From NCBI GenBank assembly GCA_029565415.1, contig JAKQOH010000197.1:8196-72195 (forward strand): 64,000 bases of DNA, in the 5' to 3' direction. The notes under the pieces were generated by a model, which saw only the letters and a program-made list of their open reading frames with translations, was not told the DNA's origin and searched no databases. Shown here one piece after another: positions 34,892 to 44,222 of the stretch. Positions within the stretch are counted from its first letter, which is position 1. Every line of letters begins with the position of its first letter. The DNA is from Candidatus Rifleibacteriota bacterium (GTDB lineage Bacteria > Riflebacteria > Ozemobacteria > Ozemobacterales > Ozemobacteraceae). The position numbers were made by a program, and so were the translations under genes.

Positions 34892-37800
34892 TTCTCGCCG
34901 ACACCGCCATCCGCCGACCCGTCACCACGATCATGGCCTTTCTGGCCGTGGCGTTGTTCGGCGCGCTCTGCTATCGAGACCTCGGCGTCGACGAGTTCCC
35001 CGAGGTCGAGTTCCCCACCGTCACCGTCACCTGCGTCTATCGGGGCGCCAGCCCGGAAACGCTCGAATCGAAGGTCGTCGACAAGATCGAAGAGCAGATT
35101 GCCGCGCTCAGCGGCATCGAAAGCGTCAAATCCGTCTGCGCGGAAAACGTCGCCCGCGTCATCGCCGAGTTCAAGCTCGATCGCAGTATCGACGTCGCCG
35201 TCCAGGACGTCCGCGACAAGGTCGCCGGCATCCGCAGCGAGCTGCCCGAAGCGATGGAATCGCCCGTCATCGAGAAGTTCGACACCGGCGCCGTCCCGAT
35301 CCTCGCCCTCACCATTTCGGGCCCCCTCTCGGTCGGCGAGTTGTCGAAATACGCCAAGGATGTCGTGAAAAACCGTCTGCAGAGCGTTTCCGGCGTCGGC
35401 GCCATCAAGGAGATGGGCGTCAGGGAACGCGAGATCAAGATCTGGATCGACAACGACCGGCTGAACGCCCACGGACTGACCGCCGCCGAGGTCGTCCAGG
35501 CCGTGCGATCGAAGAATATCGAGATTCCGGCCGGCAAGATCGAGGACGACCGCCGCGAGTTCGTCGTGAAAACGATGGGCGAACTCGCCGACGTCGAGTC
35601 CTTCAGGAGCCTCACGATCGCCACGATCGAAGGAACCCGCATCACCCTGGGCGAAGTGGCCCAGGTCGAAGATGCCATCGAGGATGAGCGGTCGGTGGGC
35701 CTGGTCGACGGCAGGCCGATCGTGGGCATGCAGATCCAGAAGCAGTCCGGAGCCAACGCCGTGAAAACGGCGCAGCTCGTCAAAAAGGCCATCGAAGAAC
35801 TCAGCCAGAGCGCTCCCAAGGGCGTCAGCATCTCGATTCCCATGGATACGACCCCTTTCACGGAGGAATCGATTCACGCCACGATGGTCGACATCGTCGT
35901 CGGGGGTATCCTGGCCGTCCTGATCATCCTCGTGTTCCTTCGAAACCTGCGCTCGACGCTGATCTCCGCCCTGGCGATCCCGACCTCGCTGCTCGCGGCG
36001 TTCGTGATCATGCGTGTTCTCGGCCTGTCGCTGAACATGATGACGACGATGGCCCTCTCGCTGTCGATCGGTCTACTGATCGACGACGCGATCGTCGTCA
36101 TCGAGAACATCTACCGGCACCTGCGCCTGGGAAAATCCGCCGATACGGCGGCCGGCGAAGCGACGGAGGAAATCGGCCTGGCCGTTACTGCAACGACGTT
36201 CTCGCTGGTCGCCGTGTTCCTGCCGGTCGCGCTGATGAGCGGCATCGTGGGGCGGTTCCTGTATCATTTCGGCATCACCGTCACCGCGACCGTGCTCGTC
36301 TCTCTCGTCGTCAGCTTCACTTTGACCCCCATGCTCGCGGCCCGTTACCTCGAGAGTGAAGAGCACGAGAACCGGGTGGCGAGATTCTTCGGACACATGC
36401 TCGATCTGCTCGACGAAGCCTACCGCCGCCTCCTCGGCCTCGTGTTGAGCCACCGTCCGCTCATCCTTGCCGCCGGCGCCGGCGTCATCGCGCTGATCGC
36501 CGCCCTCGCGGGCCAGTTGAACTTCGAGTTCAAGCCCCAGGTCGACAAGAATCTGTTCCTGGTGAATTTCCGCACACCCATCGGAACATCTCTCGAAGGC
36601 TCGAAACGCATCACGAAGCTGGTCGAATCACAAATCACGGCCCCGATCCGGCAGTATATCCTCACCTCGATGGCCACCGTGGCAACGGACCCTCTCGAAG
36701 ACCCGACCAAATGCTCCATCACCGTCACCCTCATCCCGCGCGCCCGGCGGCCGGACGTTTCTCAGACCGTGCTGATGGATCAGGTCAGAAAAATAGTGAA
36801 TACGATTCCAGGCATCGAACGCCGTTCCGTCGAGGAACACGATCCGATGGCCGCCGGCATGGGCATGGCCAACCAGCAGATCACCTACTCGCTGCTCGGC
36901 CCCGACATGACGGTACTCGGAGACCTGGCGGACAAGCTGTCTTCCTGGATGAAACAGGCCGGCGGCTTCGTCGATGTCGCCGACACGCGCGAGCCGGGAA
37001 AGCCGGAACTGCGCGTCCAGCTTCAGCGCGACCGCATGGAGCTGCTCGGCGTCAACGTCGGCGCGCTGGCAACGACGCTGAATCTCCTCGTCGGCGGCCA
37101 GCAGGCCGTTTCCCAGTTCAAGGAGGAAGGGAAACAGTATGACGTCAAGATGCGCCTGATGAAGGCGTTCCGGGAAAGCCCGGAGACGCTGCCGAACCTG
37201 ATGGTGCGCACGATCGACGGGCAGCGCACCGTGCCTCTCGCGAACGTGACCGAACTTTCGGTCAGCCCAGGCGCCGCCACGATCAACCGGTTCAATCGGG
37301 CGCGTGAAGTCCGCATCGGCTGCAATCTCGAGGGAAAATCGCAGGGAACGGCGATGGGTGAGTTCGCCGCCGAGGCCGGGAAACTGTTCCCGCCGGGTTA
37401 TCGCGGCCAGTTCCAGGGGCTTTCCAAGACCAGCGAGGAAACCGTCGGGAACATGGCGTTCGCCGCTATCATCGCAGCAATTCTTGTCTACATGCTTCTC
37501 GCCTCGCAGTTCGAGAATTTCCTGCACCCGCTCTCCATCATGACCTCGGTGCCGCTCGGCCTGGTCGGTGCGATCGGAGCCCTGATCCTGACGCAGGCGC
37601 GCGTCGACATCATGACCATGATCGGGTTTCTGATGCTGATGGGCCTCGTCGTGAAGAACGGCATCCTGCTCGTCGAGTTCATCAACCAGCAGCGGCGAAG
37701 CGGCATGAGCCGGCGCGAGGCCATCATGACCGCCGGGCCGATCCGCCTGCGGCCGATCCTCATGACCAGCGCCTGCATGATCGGCGGCATGATCCCGCCC

Positions 37801-37980
37801 GCCATCTCGACCGGGCCAGGCTCGGAGATGCGCGTCGGCATGGCGATCGCCGTCATCGGCGGCCTGATCACCTCGACGGCCCTGACCCTGCTGTTCGTGC
37901 CCGTCATCTACGAACTGCTCGAGGACATCTGCGCCTGGTTCGGTATCAAGGCCTTCGCCGAGGTCCCCCGGAATGAATGA
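34888..37980 (+). CDS. RND-family efflux pump, HAE1 type
   Basis: A 1030-residue inner-membrane pump of the resistance-nodulation-division family. It opens with an N-terminal helix ([17 protein letters not shown]), a large periplasmic domain, then [17 protein letters not shown] in helix 4 with the two proton-relay aspartates (about residue 397). The second half repeats the plan and contains [14 protein letters not shown]. With the adaptor and TolC it should export drugs, solvents or metabolites using the proton gradient. Its last bases overlap the following MFS gene. Confidence 0.96.
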   Translation: MILADTAIRRPVTTIMAFLAVALFGALCYRDLGVDEFPEVEFPTVTVTCVYRGASPETLESKVVDKIEEQIAALSGIESVKSVCAENVARVIAEFKLDRSIDVAVQDVRDKVAGIRSELPEAMESPVIEKFDTGAVPILALTISGPLSVGELSKYAKDVVKNRLQSVSGVGAIKEMGVREREIKIWIDNDRLNAHGLTAAEVVQAVRSKNIEIPAGKIEDDRREFVVKTMGELADVESFRSLTIATIEGTRITLGEVAQVEDAIEDERSVGLVDGRPIVGMQIQKQSGANAVKTAQLVKKAIEELSQSAPKGVSISIPMDTTPFTEESIHATMVDIVVGGILAVLIILVFLRNLRSTLISALAIPTSLLAAFVIMRVLGLSLNMMTTMALSLSIGLLIDDAIVVIENIYRHLRLGKSADTAAGEATEEIGLAVTATTFSLVAVFLPVALMSGIVGRFLYHFGITVTATVLVSLVVSFTLTPMLAARYLESEEHENRVARFFGHMLDLLDEAYRRLLGLVLSHRPLILAAGAGVIALIAALAGQLNFEFKPQVDKNLFLVNFRTPIGTSLEGSKRITKLVESQITAPIRQYILTSMATVATDPLEDPTKCSITVTLIPRARRPDVSQTVLMDQVRKIVNTIPGIERRSVEEHDPMAAGMGMANQQITYSLLGPDMTVLGDLADKLSSWMKQAGGFVDVADTREPGKPELRVQLQRDRMELLGVNVGALATTLNLLVGGQQAVSQFKEEGKQYDVKMRLMKAFRESPETLPNLMVRTIDGQRTVPLANVTELSVSPGAATINRFNRAREVRIGCNLEGKSQGTAMGEFAAEAGKLFPPGYRGQFQGLSKTSEETVGNMAFAAIIAAILVYMLLASQFENFLHPLSIMTSVPLGLVGAIGALILTQARVDIMTMIGFLMLMGLVVKNGILLVEFINQQRRSGMSRREAIMTAGPIRLRPILMTSACMIGGMIPPAISTGPGSEMRVGMAIAVIGGLITSTALTLLFVPVIYELLEDICAWFGIKAFAEVPRNE

Positions 37981-39193
37981 ACCGAACACGTCTTCCTCGG
38001 CTAACCGGACGCAGACAGCCTGGCGCGGGCTGCCGGCCGGGATCTGGGCGATGGGCTTCGCCTCGCTGTTCATGGATATGTCGTCGGAGCTGATCCACAG
38101 CCTTCTGCCGGCGTTCATGGTCACCACCCTCGGAGCCTCGATGGTCACGGTTGGCGTCATCGAGGGTATCGCCGAGGCTACCGCCTCGATCATGAAGGTG
38201 TTCTCCGGTGCTCTCAGCGATTATCTCGGGAAGCGCAAGTTCCTGATGGTGCTCGGATACAGCCTCGCCGCCTTCACCAAGCCGGTGTTCCCGCTCGCGA
38301 ACGCCATCGGCTGGGTATTCGCAGCCCGGTTCATCGACCGTGTGGGGAAAGGCATCCGCGGCGCGCCCCGCGACGCCCTGGTCGCCGATATCACGCCACA
38401 GCCGCAGCGCGGCGCCGCCTATGGCCTCCGGCAGGCTCTCGACTCGGTCGGGGCGTTCCTCGGCCCTCTGCTCGCCGTTCTGTTGATGATGCGACTTTCC
38501 AACGATATCCGGACGGCCATGTGGATCGCGGTGATCCCGGCGTTCGTCTGCGTGGCACTGCTGGTCGTCTGGGTGCGCGAACCCGACCGATCGGCGGAAC
38601 ACACGCAGACACGGAATCCGTTCCGTCTCGCGGATGTCAGGCTGCTTCCCGCCTCCTACTGGTTCGTCGTCCTGCTCGGGGCGGTGATGACCCTCGCCCG
38701 GTTCAGCGAAGCGTTTCTGGTGCTGCGCGCCCAGGATGCCGGCCTCGCCCTGGGGCTCGCGCCGGTCGTGATGGTCGTGATGAACGTGTTCTATGCCGGT
38801 GCGGCCTGGCCTGCGGGCATCGCCGCCGATCGGTTCAGCCGGCGGTCCCTGCTGCTGCTCGGGCTGGGTTTTCTCATCGTCGCGGATCTCGTCCTCGCCG
38901 CCGCGGCATCACCGCTCGCCGTGCTGGCCGGGCTGTGGGGGCTTCATATGGCATTCACGCAGGGCCTGTTGTCGAAACTCGTCGCCGACACGGCTCCGGC
39001 AAAGCTGCTCGGCACGGCTTTCGGCCTCTTCAACCTGGTGAGCGGCCTCGCCCTGCTGCTGGCCAGCGTCATCGCCGGTTCTCTCTGGAACGCCATCGGG
39101 CCTTCGGCCACGTTTTTTGCCGGAGCCGTTTTCACGGCTATCGCCGCTACCGGCCTCGCCTTCGCCCCCCCTTCCCGGAAACCTGTGCCTTGA
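37973..39193 (+). CDS. MFS transporter in the RND operon
   Basis: A 406-residue major facilitator with about 12 helices. The loop motif DRVGKGIRGAPRDALV between helices is clear, and the start FMDMSSELIHSLLPAF is typical of a bacterial MFS subfamily. Its ATG lies inside the end of the RND gene (ATGAATGA), so both are co-translated. Pairing an MFS with an RND pump suggests a two-step export route or a second drug specificity. Confidence 0.9.
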   Translation: MNEPNTSSSANRTQTAWRGLPAGIWAMGFASLFMDMSSELIHSLLPAFMVTTLGASMVTVGVIEGIAEATASIMKVFSGALSDYLGKRKFLMVLGYSLAAFTKPVFPLANAIGWVFAARFIDRVGKGIRGAPRDALVADITPQPQRGAAYGLRQALDSVGAFLGPLLAVLLMMRLSNDIRTAMWIAVIPAFVCVALLVVWVREPDRSAEHTQTRNPFRLADVRLLPASYWFVVLLGAVMTLARFSEAFLVLRAQDAGLALGLAPVVMVVMNVFYAGAAWPAGIAADRFSRRSLLLLGLGFLIVADLVLAAAASPLAVLAGLWGLHMAFTQGLLSKLVADTAPAKLLGTAFGLFNLVSGLALLLASVIAGSLWNAIGPSATFFAGAVFTAIAATGLAFAPPSRKPVP

Positions 39194-39250
39194 CATCGTC
39201 TCCAAAATTCCCATCGTTTTCCGTAGAGGGCAGAGAGGAGATGAGAGGCC

Positions 39251-39439
39251 ATGTTCAAATTCGAGTTGACCGAGGAGAATGTCGCCCTGCTGAAATCCCT
39301 GCTCACCAGAGAGATCGCCGACACCCGGGTCGAAATCTACCACTGCCGCAACGCGTCCGAGTTCCAGTCCTGCCTCAAAGCCCGTGAAACTGAGCTCCAC
39401 GAGCTCCTCGAGCGTCTTATGAGGCTGTTCCCGACCTGA
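39251..39439 (+). CDS. Small conserved-looking helical protein
   Basis: A 62-residue protein with a strong ribosome-binding region (GAGAGGAGATGAGAGG). It appears to be two helices rich in Leu, Glu and Arg, with a HCRN turn, and a good chance of dimerising. I do not know its function. A strong terminator follows at 39515, so it is the last gene of the efflux transcription unit or has its own short transcript. Confidence 0.75.
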   Translation: MFKFELTEENVALLKSLLTREIADTRVEIYHCRNASEFQSCLKARETELHELLERLMRLFPT

Positions 39440-39801
39440 TCGCCAACGTCTTGACGTCCCCGTTCCGATCGGAAGGTTCCCCGATACAACAAATGATCTG
39501 CAGAGGCCCATCGCAACTCCGGCATCACCTACCGGAGTTTTTTTGTTTTCCGGGGAAAAAAAAGCCCAGGTGAGCCCCCGTCCCACTCTCACGCCCTCGG
39601 AAGGCTCTGCCGGTTCAGCCGGGCCATCTCATCGGCATGACCGGCCAGTCCCAGCCTCCGAATCTGCAGGATGCAGGCACGTCGATCCGAGCGGAGGAAA
39701 AACCGATCCCTCTCGATATGAGGTTGTGGGATACCACCGCCTGGCAGGAAATTCGTTCCCCGGGAATAGCGAAGATTCCCTGGATATGGTTTATTGGGAA
39801 C
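39440..39801. other. Intergenic region with terminator and inverted repeat
   Basis: About 360 bp between the small gene and the dNTPase start. It holds the terminator at 39515-39545 and an 11-bp palindrome TTCCCCGGGAA at 39756-39766. The dNTPase frame is open further left to 39637, but that extension has no ribosome-binding site or family resemblance. No other gene is evident. Confidence 0.55.
39515..39545 (+). terminator. Intrinsic terminator of the efflux operon
   Basis: AACTCCGG (39515-39522) pairs with CCGGAGTT (39532-39539), followed by a T run through about 39545. It is a strong plus-strand terminator. Confidence 0.85.
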
Positions 39802-40911
39802 ATGAAGAATCAGATTTCCCCCGAAAAACTCCGTGAACGCCGGTTTCCCCGGGAAGAAGACCTGCGCGGCCCGTTCCTGCGCGACCAGACTGCGATCATC
39901 CACTCGCTGCCGTTCCGGCGGCTCAAGCACAAGACCCAGGTGTTCTCGGCCCCCGAGAATGATCATATCTGCACCCGTATGGAACACGTGATGCACGTGG
40001 CGACGATCGCCGTCTCGATCGTGCGCGGCCTCAACCGGCTCGGCTGGGAGTTGAACGAAGAGGCGGCCTTCGCGATCGGCATCGGCCACGACCTGGGCCA
40101 CCCGCCATTCGGACATGTCGGAGAACATGCCCTGGATGCGATCCTGAAACAGTACGGCGCGGCGTTCATGCATGAGATCAACGGATTGCGGGTCGTCGAC
40201 ATGCTCGCGAACGACGGTCGGGGCCTCAATCTTACCTTCGCCGTACGGGACGGCATCGTCTGCCACAACGGCGAGAAGTTCGAACCCAGCCTCGTCCCTG
40301 CCGAAACGGCAAATATACCAGACGATATTCATGACCGGAACGCCCGTCCGTCGACCTGGGAAGGCTGCATCGTGAGGTTCTCGGACAAGATCGCCTATCT
40401 GGGTCGAGATATAGAAGACGGCATAGATGCCGGTCTGATCTCGGAGAAAGACGTCCCAGAGCTGGTCAGGAGGGAACTCGGCAGCCGCAACGGCGAGATC
40501 ATCAACACGCTCGTGGTCGACCTGATCGCCTCTTCCAGCGACAGCGGCGCGATCCGGTTCTCCCCCGAACGATTCGCCATCATCAACGAACTGCGCCGGT
40601 TCAACTATGAACGGATCTACTTCCATTCGCGGCTTCAGGACTACGGCCGATATATTTCCGAGATCGTGCGCCGCCTCTTTGCGCATCTCCACGAACTGGC
40701 CGTGCGCCTGCAGAAGGAGCCCGAAGCATACCGGTCCTGGACGCTTCCGCTGGACAAGGCGTTCGGCGAGTATCTCGTCCGCATGGAAAGCGCCTATAGA
40801 CGCGAAAATGCTGGCCCGGAGCGGAAAGCAGCCGACTATCTCTCCGGCATGACCGACGAGTTCGCGCTCTCCTGCATCCGTCAGATCACCTTCCCGCCCC
40901 CGATCTGCTGA
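39802..40911 (+). CDS. dGTPase-like HD-domain dNTP triphosphohydrolase
   Basis: A 369-residue HD-superfamily enzyme that splits dNTPs to deoxynucleoside and tripolyphosphate. The metal-binding set is seen in TRMEHVMHV, GIGHDLGHPPFGH and the later DKIAYLGRDIEDG, and the start region LRDQTAIIHSLPFRRLKHKTQVF is the family's N-terminal signature. The ATG at 39802 begins just before this conserved part. Such enzymes balance dNTP pools and also limit phage replication in some hosts. Confidence 0.92.
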   Translation: MKNQISPEKLRERRFPREEDLRGPFLRDQTAIIHSLPFRRLKHKTQVFSAPENDHICTRMEHVMHVATIAVSIVRGLNRLGWELNEEAAFAIGIGHDLGHPPFGHVGEHALDAILKQYGAAFMHEINGLRVVDMLANDGRGLNLTFAVRDGIVCHNGEKFEPSLVPAETANIPDDIHDRNARPSTWEGCIVRFSDKIAYLGRDIEDGIDAGLISEKDVPELVRRELGSRNGEIINTLVVDLIASSSDSGAIRFSPERFAIINELRRFNYERIYFHSRLQDYGRYISEIVRRLFAHLHELAVRLQKEPEAYRSWTLPLDKAFGEYLVRMESAYRRENAGPERKAADYLSGMTDEFALSCIRQITFPPPIC

Positions 40912-40927
40912 TCAGAAGCGTTTCCGG

Positions 40928-41782
40928 CTAGCGCACCGGGGCGGAAGCGACCAGGCCCGCGGCGGAGACGGCTTCGAGGACCTCGGCGGCGGCGGCATCC
41001 GAAATGCTCGCGACGTCGGAGCGGCCGACCGTGTATTTCTGCATGCGCGCGATCACCCGTTCCCAGGATTCCCGGGTGCGGGACTTCTCGTTCGTGGTCC
41101 GCTGCCGGTCGTGGCACCCGATACAGTACCGGTCGATCGCATCGACCGTTGATGCCGCCATGGCTGACTGTGTCGGCGGAACCGGTGCCGCCGCCGTCGC
41201 GAGAACCGCTGCAAGCGCCCCGCGGGTTTCCTCCCGGTCGCAGGCTCCGGCCCAGGCCATGGGCTCGACGATCGCGATCCACCGGGGGATGGCTCGCCGG
41301 CCGAGCCCCTCGACGGCCGTGTCGCGATCATGGCAGGAAATGCAGATCCGGTTGAATGCCGCCTGATCGGGGCGTTCGACGACCTCAGACGGCGTCAGAG
41401 ACTGCCAGGCCCGGGCGCACTGGGCATACGGAACGATCATGCCGAACGCCACGAGCGGAAACAAGATGGTCAGAGCATATCCGATTGCGATCATGCGCTT
41501 GGGGGAGAACAGGATGTTTCGGCGCGAAAGGAATTTGGCTGCGAACAACAAAAACGTCACGGCCCCAACCACAAGGTGCACGCGAGACGGGGACCGCAGC
41601 GGAACCTGATAATGGACGGCCCGTGCAATCATGCCCGCCAGAAGCAACAGCGCGGGAATGGCTGCCAGCCTCCCGCCCCAGCGATGAAGAGGACTCGCAG
41701 GCCGCCACCATTTGATCATCCCGAGACAAACGGCGCTGCATCCGAGGATTCCGCCCAGCCAGACGCCCAGCGTTGGTTCCAT
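40928..41782 (-). CDS. Membrane-anchored diheme cytochrome c-like protein
   Basis: A 284-residue protein with four hydrophobic helices in the first 125 residues, then a periplasmic domain with two heme-binding motifs, CISCH and CIGCH. The membrane part resembles small cytochrome-b-like or DUF2231-like domains. It probably moves electrons between the quinone pool and a periplasmic partner; the exported rubrerythrin, encoded just upstream on the same strand, is one candidate. GAGGCGGAAG precedes the ATG. Confidence 0.8.
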   Translation of the reverse strand: MEPTLGVWLGGILGCSAVCLGMIKWWRPASPLHRWGGRLAAIPALLLLAGMIARAVHYQVPLRSPSRVHLVVGAVTFLLFAAKFLSRRNILFSPKRMIAIGYALTILFPLVAFGMIVPYAQCARAWQSLTPSEVVERPDQAAFNRICISCHDRDTAVEGLGRRAIPRWIAIVEPMAWAGACDREETRGALAAVLATAAAPVPPTQSAMAASTVDAIDRYCIGCHDRQRTTNEKSRTRESWERVIARMQKYTVGRSDVASISDAAAAEVLEAVSAAGLVASAPVR

Positions 41783-41831
41783 TCTTCCGCCTCTTTTCGT
41801 GTGTTGATGGATGAACCCGACAGGTCCGGTT

Positions 41832-41874
41832 CAAAAATGAACGGCGTGGAATGCCGAAGCCGTTCCACGCCGTT
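41832..41874 (-). terminator. Intrinsic terminator after the rubrerythrin gene
   Basis: On the minus strand a 12-bp stem (AACGGCGTGGAA with TTCCACGCCGTT) is followed by CATTTTTG. It lies directly after the rubrerythrin stop and before the diheme gene, so the two are probably separate transcripts. Confidence 0.8.
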
Positions 41875-41888
41875 CCGGGTGAACGAGA

Positions 41889-42569
41889 TCAGTCGACCTT
41901 TTCGAACTTTTCCTTCGGGGAAAGGCAGACAGGGCATTTATCCGTAGGCGAAACATTGGTGGTGTAGCCGCAGACCATGCAGACGAAAAACTCTTTCTTG
42001 GCAGCCTTGGAGGCATCGAGATTCGCGAGGGCATCGGCATACATCGAGGCATGATCGCCTTCGACCTTGCCTGCGCCGCCGAACAGGATGACGGCCATGT
42101 CCTGCTTCTCTGCTTCAGCCGCGGCCTTGAACTCGGGATACATGGTCTCGTTTTCATGCTTTTCACCAGCCATCGCCGCTTCGAGATTCTCTTTCGTCGA
42201 TTTCACGACGGGCGTCTCGAGCTTGGGCTCGGCCTTGCCACCCTGCTTCTCGATCTCGGTCTTGAGGTTGGCCGCATGGACGCCTTCGGCCTTCGCAGCA
42301 GCGCGGAACAGACTGCCGACAGCGAGAAATCCCTCTTCGTCAGCCTTCTTCGCGAACTCGGCATACTTCGCCTGCGCATTGGACTCGCCATTGAACGCGG
42401 TCAACATGTTTTCCAGCGTTTTGCCGGGTACAGGAACCGCATCGGGAGCCAAGGAAGCGACGGCAGGCTCCTGTACGGCAGCGGGGGCCACGGGAGCGGC
42501 ATCCTGCGCAAAAGCGAACCCACACAGCACCAGAGAGATGAGAATAACGGAAACTATTGTACGAATCAT
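41889..42569 (-). CDS. Exported rubrerythrin-like protein
   Basis: A 226-residue protein. A signal peptide (residues 1-22, cut at FAQ/D) is followed by a Pro/Ala/Val linker and a rubrerythrin ferritin-like domain. Glutamates are found in FNGESNAQAKY, AEGVHA, AGEKHENE and VEGDHA, and a C-terminal rubredoxin-like domain has CMVCG and CPVC. Rubrerythrins reduce hydrogen peroxide; nearly all are cytoplasmic, so a signal peptide is unusual. AGGAGG precedes the ATG. It is divergent from the Rrf2 regulator. Confidence 0.9.
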   Translation of the reverse strand: MIRTIVSVILISLVLCGFAFAQDAAPVAPAAVQEPAVASLAPDAVPVPGKTLENMLTAFNGESNAQAKYAEFAKKADEEGFLAVGSLFRAAAKAEGVHAANLKTEIEKQGGKAEPKLETPVVKSTKENLEAAMAGEKHENETMYPEFKAAAEAEKQDMAVILFGGAGKVEGDHASMYADALANLDASKAAKKEFFVCMVCGYTTNVSPTDKCPVCLSPKEKFEKVD

Positions 42570-42607
42570 TGTTTCCTCCTCAAAAGATGTCAGATCTTGT
42601 ATGGGGG

Positions 42608-42637
42608 ACGATATCCCCTCCCCTCCCACCGTGTCAA
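42608..42637 (-). promoter_or_regulatory. Rubrerythrin promoter
   Basis: A perfect TTGACA (42637-42632) and TATCGT (42613-42608) are 18 bp apart on the minus strand, about 40 bp before the ATG. Confidence 0.5.
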
Positions 42638-42837
42638 GGGATCCCCGTTGGGAACCCCCAGCTCCGCCTTCCCCTTGGTCGCCATCGCCGGCACTCTCCC
42701 TGCACACTCGGGGAAATTCTGTGCCGCGAGCTCTTGCAGCCATCCGCAGATTTGACGAGGTTCACCTCCGGAATACCCCGCGATCCTCGCTCCGATGCCC
42801 CTCAAAGCCCCGTCTCCACCCGGCAGGAAAATTCCCA

Positions 42838-42866
42838 TTGACACCTTCAGCTTATTCTAGTATTCT
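42838..42866 (+). promoter_or_regulatory. Rrf2 regulator promoter with overlapping inverted repeat
   Basis: A perfect TTGACA (42838-42843) and TATTCT (42861-42866) with 17-bp spacing. TATT and AATA flank the -10, and TATTCTA occurs twice in tandem, which suits binding by an Rrf2 dimer. Confidence 0.7.
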
Positions 42867-42896
42867 AATACCACAATAAAACAAAGGATGCGCGGA

Positions 42897-43334
42897 ATGG
42901 CTGAAATCGTGAAATTCTCGGATGCGGTGGTTCTGGGATTCCATGCGATGATCGATCTTGCCGAACATCCCGGGCATGAAGTCCCTCTTCATGATATCGC
43001 CGTTCGGCTGCGGGTTTCGGAAGCGCATCTTTCGAAAGTTCTCCAGCGCCTCCGCAAGGTCGGCCTCGTCCAGGCCAGCCGGGGGCCGAGCGGCGGATAT
43101 CGGCTCGCCCACCCCCCCGCCGGGATCACCTTCGCATGTATATTTGAAGCTATTGATGGTCCCATCCAGCCCCAATTCTGTCTCTTCGGCACTCCCGTCT
43201 GCACGAATCCCTCGTGCTGGATGGGAAGTTTCATCGGACAGATCAATCAGCAGGTCAAGAACTTCCTCGAACAGACCACGCTCGCCGACCTTCCGATCCG
43301 GGGCTTTCACCCTCTCGGCCAGCATGCCGCCTGA
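42897..43334 (+). CDS. Rrf2-family iron-sulfur regulator
   Basis: A 145-residue regulator of the IscR/NsrR group. The winged helix includes VPLHDIAVRLRVSEAHLSKVL and RGPSGGYRLA. Three cysteines near the C-terminus (C95, C102, C107) could hold a [2Fe-2S] or [4Fe-4S] cluster that senses nitric oxide or redox state. The second ATG is chosen because AAAGG lies at correct spacing; the first ATG (42888) is too close to it. It lies 21 nt before the ferredoxin and hcp genes, so a role as their NO-responsive repressor is likely. Confidence 0.9.
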   Translation: MAEIVKFSDAVVLGFHAMIDLAEHPGHEVPLHDIAVRLRVSEAHLSKVLQRLRKVGLVQASRGPSGGYRLAHPPAGITFACIFEAIDGPIQPQFCLFGTPVCTNPSCWMGSFIGQINQQVKNFLEQTTLADLPIRGFHPLGQHAA

Positions 43335-43355
43335 CGTCAGCAAAGGAGCGACACC

Positions 43356-44111
43356 ATGAAACGCAAGATCATCAGGATCGACGAGTCGAAGTGCAACGGC
43401 TGCGGCCTCTGCATTCCCGGATGTCACGAAGGCGCCCTCCAGATCGTCGACGGAAAGGCCAAGCTCGTGGCCGACGTGTACTGTGACGGTCTCGGAGCCT
43501 GTCTCGGCGAGTGTCCCCAGGGGGCTCTCACGATCGAGGAGCGTGAGGCGGTCGAGTTCGACCAGACGGTTGTCGACCAGCGGCTGACGGCTCTCAAAGC
43601 CCAGAAGGCCGGCGGATGTCCCTCCCAGGCGCACGGTCATGCCCACGGCGGCGGCTGCCCGGGAAGCGCCCTTCGACAGATGCAGCGCCCGGCGCCGTCT
43701 GTTCCGGCCGATGCGGCGAGCGGTTCGATCCAGTCCCAGCTCGGTCAATGGCCCGTCCAGTTGATGCTCGTCCCTCCCGCGGCCCCCTTCCTGCAAGAGG
43801 CCGACATTCTCCTCTGCGCGGACTGCGCCCCGTTTGCCCTGCCCGACTTCCATACGCGGTATCTGGCCGGCAGGGCGGTTCTCGTCGGCTGCCCCAAGCT
43901 CGACGACAGCGATCATTACCTGAACAAGCTGATCGAGATGTTCAAAACTTCACGACCGAAGCGTGTCACCGTGCTGCGCATGGAAGTCCCCTGCTGCGGC
44001 GGGCTGGCCTGGCTGGCCGAAGAGGCCCGCCGCGCCTCGGAACTTGACTTCCCGCTGGAAATCCATACCATAGGAATACAAGGGGGCGTCATCAGCAAAA
44101 AGGACGCCTGA
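43356..44111 (+). CDS. 4Fe-4S ferredoxin with C-terminal domain, hcp partner
   Basis: A 251-residue protein. The N-terminal ferredoxin has C13-x2-C16-x2-C19-x3-C23 and a second, less regular set in YCDGLGACLGECPQGAL (C43, C49, C53). A His/Gly-rich linker with two cysteines follows, then a domain with CADCAPF, VGCPKLDD and VPCCGG. This type of protein is known from gene pairs with hybrid-cluster protein and probably feeds it electrons. AGGAG lies upstream. Confidence 0.87.
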   Translation: MKRKIIRIDESKCNGCGLCIPGCHEGALQIVDGKAKLVADVYCDGLGACLGECPQGALTIEEREAVEFDQTVVDQRLTALKAQKAGGCPSQAHGHAHGGGCPGSALRQMQRPAPSVPADAASGSIQSQLGQWPVQLMLVPPAAPFLQEADILLCADCAPFALPDFHTRYLAGRAVLVGCPKLDDSDHYLNKLIEMFKTSRPKRVTVLRMEVPCCGGLAWLAEEARRASELDFPLEIHTIGIQGGVISKKDA

Positions 44112-44173
44112 CGAGAGAGATCCGGTATTCCCAACCATCACCCCGTTACGAGCGCGCGGCATCTGGCTGGGCG

Positions 44174-44201
44174 TTGAGGCCGACCGCAAATATTTTACCA
44201 T
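44174..44201 (+). promoter_or_regulatory. Candidate hcp promoter
   Basis: TTGAGG (44174-44179) and TACCAT (44196-44201) are 16 bp apart; the sequence after it is AT-rich. It would give a short leader of about 15 nt before the AGGAGG of hcp. No clear FNR or HcpR box is visible. Confidence 0.35.
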
Positions 44202-44222
44202 ATATTTCAGGAGGAATCGATC

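Larger units (their letters stand above)
42570..42896. other. Divergent control region of rubrerythrin and Rrf2 genes
   Basis: About 327 bp with one promoter for each direction (42608-42637 minus; 42838-42866 plus). The middle part looks non-coding. The Rrf2 promoter overlaps TATTCTAATA, a small inverted repeat that may be the regulator's own operator. Confidence 0.6.
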
